Shown here: piece by piece, positions 61,331 to 64,000 of the stretch
Numbering within the stretch: position 1 is the first letter of the stretch
Layout of the letters: every line of letters begins with the position of its first letter
Assembly (NCBI GenBank): GCA_016584305.1
Contig: JACEEZ010019084.1
Span: forward strand, 22,178 to 86,177
Length of the DNA: 64,000 nucleotides
Direction of reading: 5' to 3'
Source of the DNA: Chionoecetes opilio
Lineage: Eukaryota > Arthropoda > Malacostraca > Decapoda > Majidae
Notes under the pieces: model-generated
What the model saw: only the letters and a program-made list of their open reading frames with translations
Told to the model about the DNA's origin: nothing
Database searches by the model: none
Translations under genes and position numbers: made by a program

Positions 61331-62400
61331 AAGCGGGGTTTTGTATTTAACCAGGACTGTTAAAACTATTTTGATTGTTTGAAGCCAAAGGGTTTTATTG
61401 TATGTACATTTTCCCGTTTTTTTTGGGGTAAATTTTTTTTTTTTTTTTTGTGTTAAAAAAATTTTGTTTTGCCACCCAAAAAATGATTTTGATTTGGAAT
61501 GAAAAAAAAAAACCCCTACCCCAAAAACCCCTATGGGCAGAAAAACTTGCATTGTAACGTACTTAAAAAATTTAAATTTTAAAAACAAAAATCTTCCCCT
61601 ATATGTTTCAAACCCCGGTCCAAAAAAACGTGTTTTTTTTCCCGATTTTTTTTTTAAAAAAATCGTTTGAAATTGGGAAAAACCCCCAAAAAGGTTTAAA
61701 ATTTCTGAAAGATTCAGGGATTATATTTCACCAAAACGCACAAAATTAAAAACCCCGGGGGGGGGGGGGTACATTTCCAAACAAACGGCTTATTTTGAGC
61801 CACCCCCAAAATTTATTTTAAATATATTTTCAATATTTATCAATTTATTATTATCGATATATATAATATATATTATATATAATAAGGGGTATTTATAAAA
61901 AGTATTATTTATATTAAAATTAAAATATTTTATATAAAATATTAGTATATATATTTTATAAAATTTAAAAATAAAAATTTTAAATAAAAGTATAATATAT
62001 ATATATACATTTAATATATTATTATATTATATAAAATTTTTAATTTATAAAAAACAATAATTATCTCTCCTTTTCTCTCTCTCCCCTCCTGTTTCTCGGG
62101 GCTCTCTCTCCCTTCCCCCCTCCTTTTTCTCTCCCTTTTCTATATATATATTTTATTTTATATATATACTTATATTTTACTAATTATTTATTTTTTTATT
62201 TTATATACATAAAATAATTATCTCTCCCCCTCTCCTCTCTCTTTCCTCTCTCTTCCTCTCTCCTCTCTCTCAATATTTTATAAAATTTTTTATTATATAT
62301 AAACCCCATATATATATATAAATTTTATTTAATATATATTTTATTAATTATTTTTATATATATATTATATATATAGTAATGGGGGGAGGAAATTTTTTCT
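61331..62400. repeat. AT-rich low-complexity sequence with CT patches
   Basis: (TA)n-like stretches at 61840-62040 and 62150-62370 are interrupted by CT-rich patches at 62065-62140 and 62220-62270. A G run lies at 61758-61769. No gene recognised. Confidence 0.7.
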
Positions 62401-64000
62401 GAGCAGAAACTCGTTAAAAATGATAGCTAGTTCGCGTTTTTTTATCTTTTTTAAAAAATTTTCTCTTTGTTTAAAAAGTGTCTTATTCTCTTTTGTAATC
62501 ACCTTTTTTGACCCGCCGTAGCTTTTTCATTTTTTGGGTGTATTTGCGATTTCCGATCAAGAAACCCCCTTTTTCACAGCTGGGAAGGATGTTTTTCCTC
62601 AGGGTTGGTTTGAGGTTTGGGGACTTTGTTGCGGAGGGGAAGCGCCCATTTTTTTGATGAAGTCTAATATGCGCCTCCCCCCTCACGGGGGAAAAGAGAA
62701 GCAGGAAAACTACCCAAACACCCCCGCCACTAAGGGTGCGTGGCCGCAGACTTCTCAAAAAAATAGGGGCTTTAATCGGCCCCGCTAAATTTTATGAAAC
62801 CCTAATCTAACCAGGGTGGATAAACCCAATTTTAACCCAACCCAAAAGGATATATAAAAGAAGAAATTAAAAAAACCCAAAAAAAAATGGAAGGGGGAAA
62901 GATGTAGAGGGCCTTTAAAAATACCCCCAATTTCGAACCAAATAAAAATAAAATTCTCCCAGGGCAAACATAGCCAAAAAAAGGGCCCCAAATCTGGATT
63001 TCTACTATTCTCTTGTCTTTTGCCCCAGTAACCTTTAAGGGAAAAGGGAAAAAAAATTACCTTTTAAACTCTGCATGAGATTTCTACATGGTTTGAAGAC
63101 CCCCTAAAAAACCAATGCACACAAAAAAGATTTACCCAAATATGCTCCGAATGTGCAGAAGCACGTCACTCCGGGGACCAGTGTAAAATAAGACAAAGAA
63201 AGCATAAATTTGAAGGGAACCCACATAGAATTTAGCATAAATCCCCCTTCGGAAAAGACCATTGAAATAAAAGGAAAGTTTTAAAAATGACAAAAAAAAA
63301 ACTAAAAAAAACATACATGAAATCAAAAATGAAATACTAAAAAAACAGACCTTAACTTAACAAAAAAAAAAATACACCCGCAAAAAACGACATGCGGCTA
63401 CATGACACCCCCAAACATCGCCAGAACCGCACATACGAATACCCCTTAAAAAAGACACTAAAATTAAATAAATTTTTCCAGAAAAAAAAATACCCTGAAA
63501 TTCCCAAAAAGCAAAAAATCCAATATGGCTACCAATTACAAGAATAAACAGACACTATAGTGATGGAACATACTGAAACACCACAAGAAAATGCCGGAAG
63601 CACAACCAACTACACAGGGTTAAAGGAGAAGATTTTTGGTCTTGCAATAAAAACCTCAACTTTCCCAGGTGGGCCCAACATAAATTAAACTTAAGAATGA
63701 TAAGTTAAGATTTGAAAAAAATAAAAATTAAAAAAGGGCTTACCCAACCCTAGTTATGAAAAAAAGGAAAAAAAAATATAAATTAAAATAAAAAAACAAA
63801 ATTTACTAGAAAAAATTTCTGCAGAGTTAAAAGGATGAAAAGTTAGGAAATTAAGATCAGGGTTTTCTGAACAAAAAACCCCCCCACCCAAAAAAAATCA
63901 AAGAAGGGAAAAAAACACCAAAGCAATTAAAGCACAATATGGATCAATTATAAATTACAGCACAAAGTAGCCAATTGGAAAACAAAAATTTCTATCTAAT
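62401..64000. other. Anonymous A-rich sequence
   Basis: No coding sequence recognised. Runs of A and T remain longer than in the first 57 kb. Short frames at 62483-62991 and 63132-63326 have no known motif. Confidence 0.5.

Overview
This window is eukaryotic and consists almost entirely of transposable elements and simple repeats. I found no convincing host protein-coding gene, tRNA, rRNA or CRISPR array. The mixture suggests an arthropod, most likely a decapod crustacean: several old non-LTR (LINE) families of CR1-like, Jockey-like and RNase H-bearing I-like type, a Ty3/gypsy-like fragment, and very long (GA)n/(CT)n, (GGCT)n and (TTCC)n tracts. That placement is an inference from repeat style, not a sequence match.

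Layout. 1-4660: anonymous DNA, then a CR1-like LINE relic on the minus strand that meets a plus-strand copy of the same region head to head near 3297. 4661-15788: an RNase H-bearing LINE family. One element (LINE-A) seems to be nearly complete but rearranged: its 3' two thirds lie on the minus strand (5001-7850 plus 12151-12765), while its 5' third (5' UTR, ORF1 gag, first half of the endonuclease) is inverted on the plus strand (12766-15788). A second, younger element (LINE-B, 7851-12150) is inserted inside LINE-A; removing it restores LINE-A's reading frame. LINE-B has endonuclease, reverse transcriptase and RNase H, broken by only one stop and two small frameshifts.

15789-23640: a candidate small retroposon with an internal minisatellite, two 240-bp direct repeats 3.3 kb apart, about 3 kb of AT-rich DNA with a local tandem duplication, and a minus-strand gypsy-like fragment (gag, two zinc knuckles, protease, part of RT). 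23641-30118: a Jockey-like RT 3' fragment with a glutamine-rich insertion, then a long but decayed Jockey-like element (5' UTR, gag, endonuclease, RT, poly-A). 30584-33501: a 2.9-kb GGCT tetranucleotide array that is open in all frames and is not a gene. 33690-35200: a gag-bearing LINE relic with an internal deletion. 35510-36365: a TTCC array.

37875-47036: a long CR1-like LINE relic on the plus strand, then LINE 3' ends alternating with (CT)n tracts; one 3' end plus its CT tract is tandemly duplicated. 49236-55980: two minus-strand CR1-like LINE relics separated by a two-unit 303-bp tandem repeat. 56687-57735: CT/GA tracts and a second copy of the Jockey-like 5' UTR. 57736 to the end: sequence with strongly inflated homopolymers (worst at 57736-59290), most easily explained as poor base calling or assembly; one LINE endonuclease fragment can still be discerned at about 60.3-60.6 kb.

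The elements act only on themselves: gag proteins bind element RNA, the AP-type endonuclease nicks target DNA, the RT primes on the nick, and RNase H (where present) removes the RNA. All copies here carry disabling lesions as written, although some one- or two-base indels in homopolymers could be sequencing errors.
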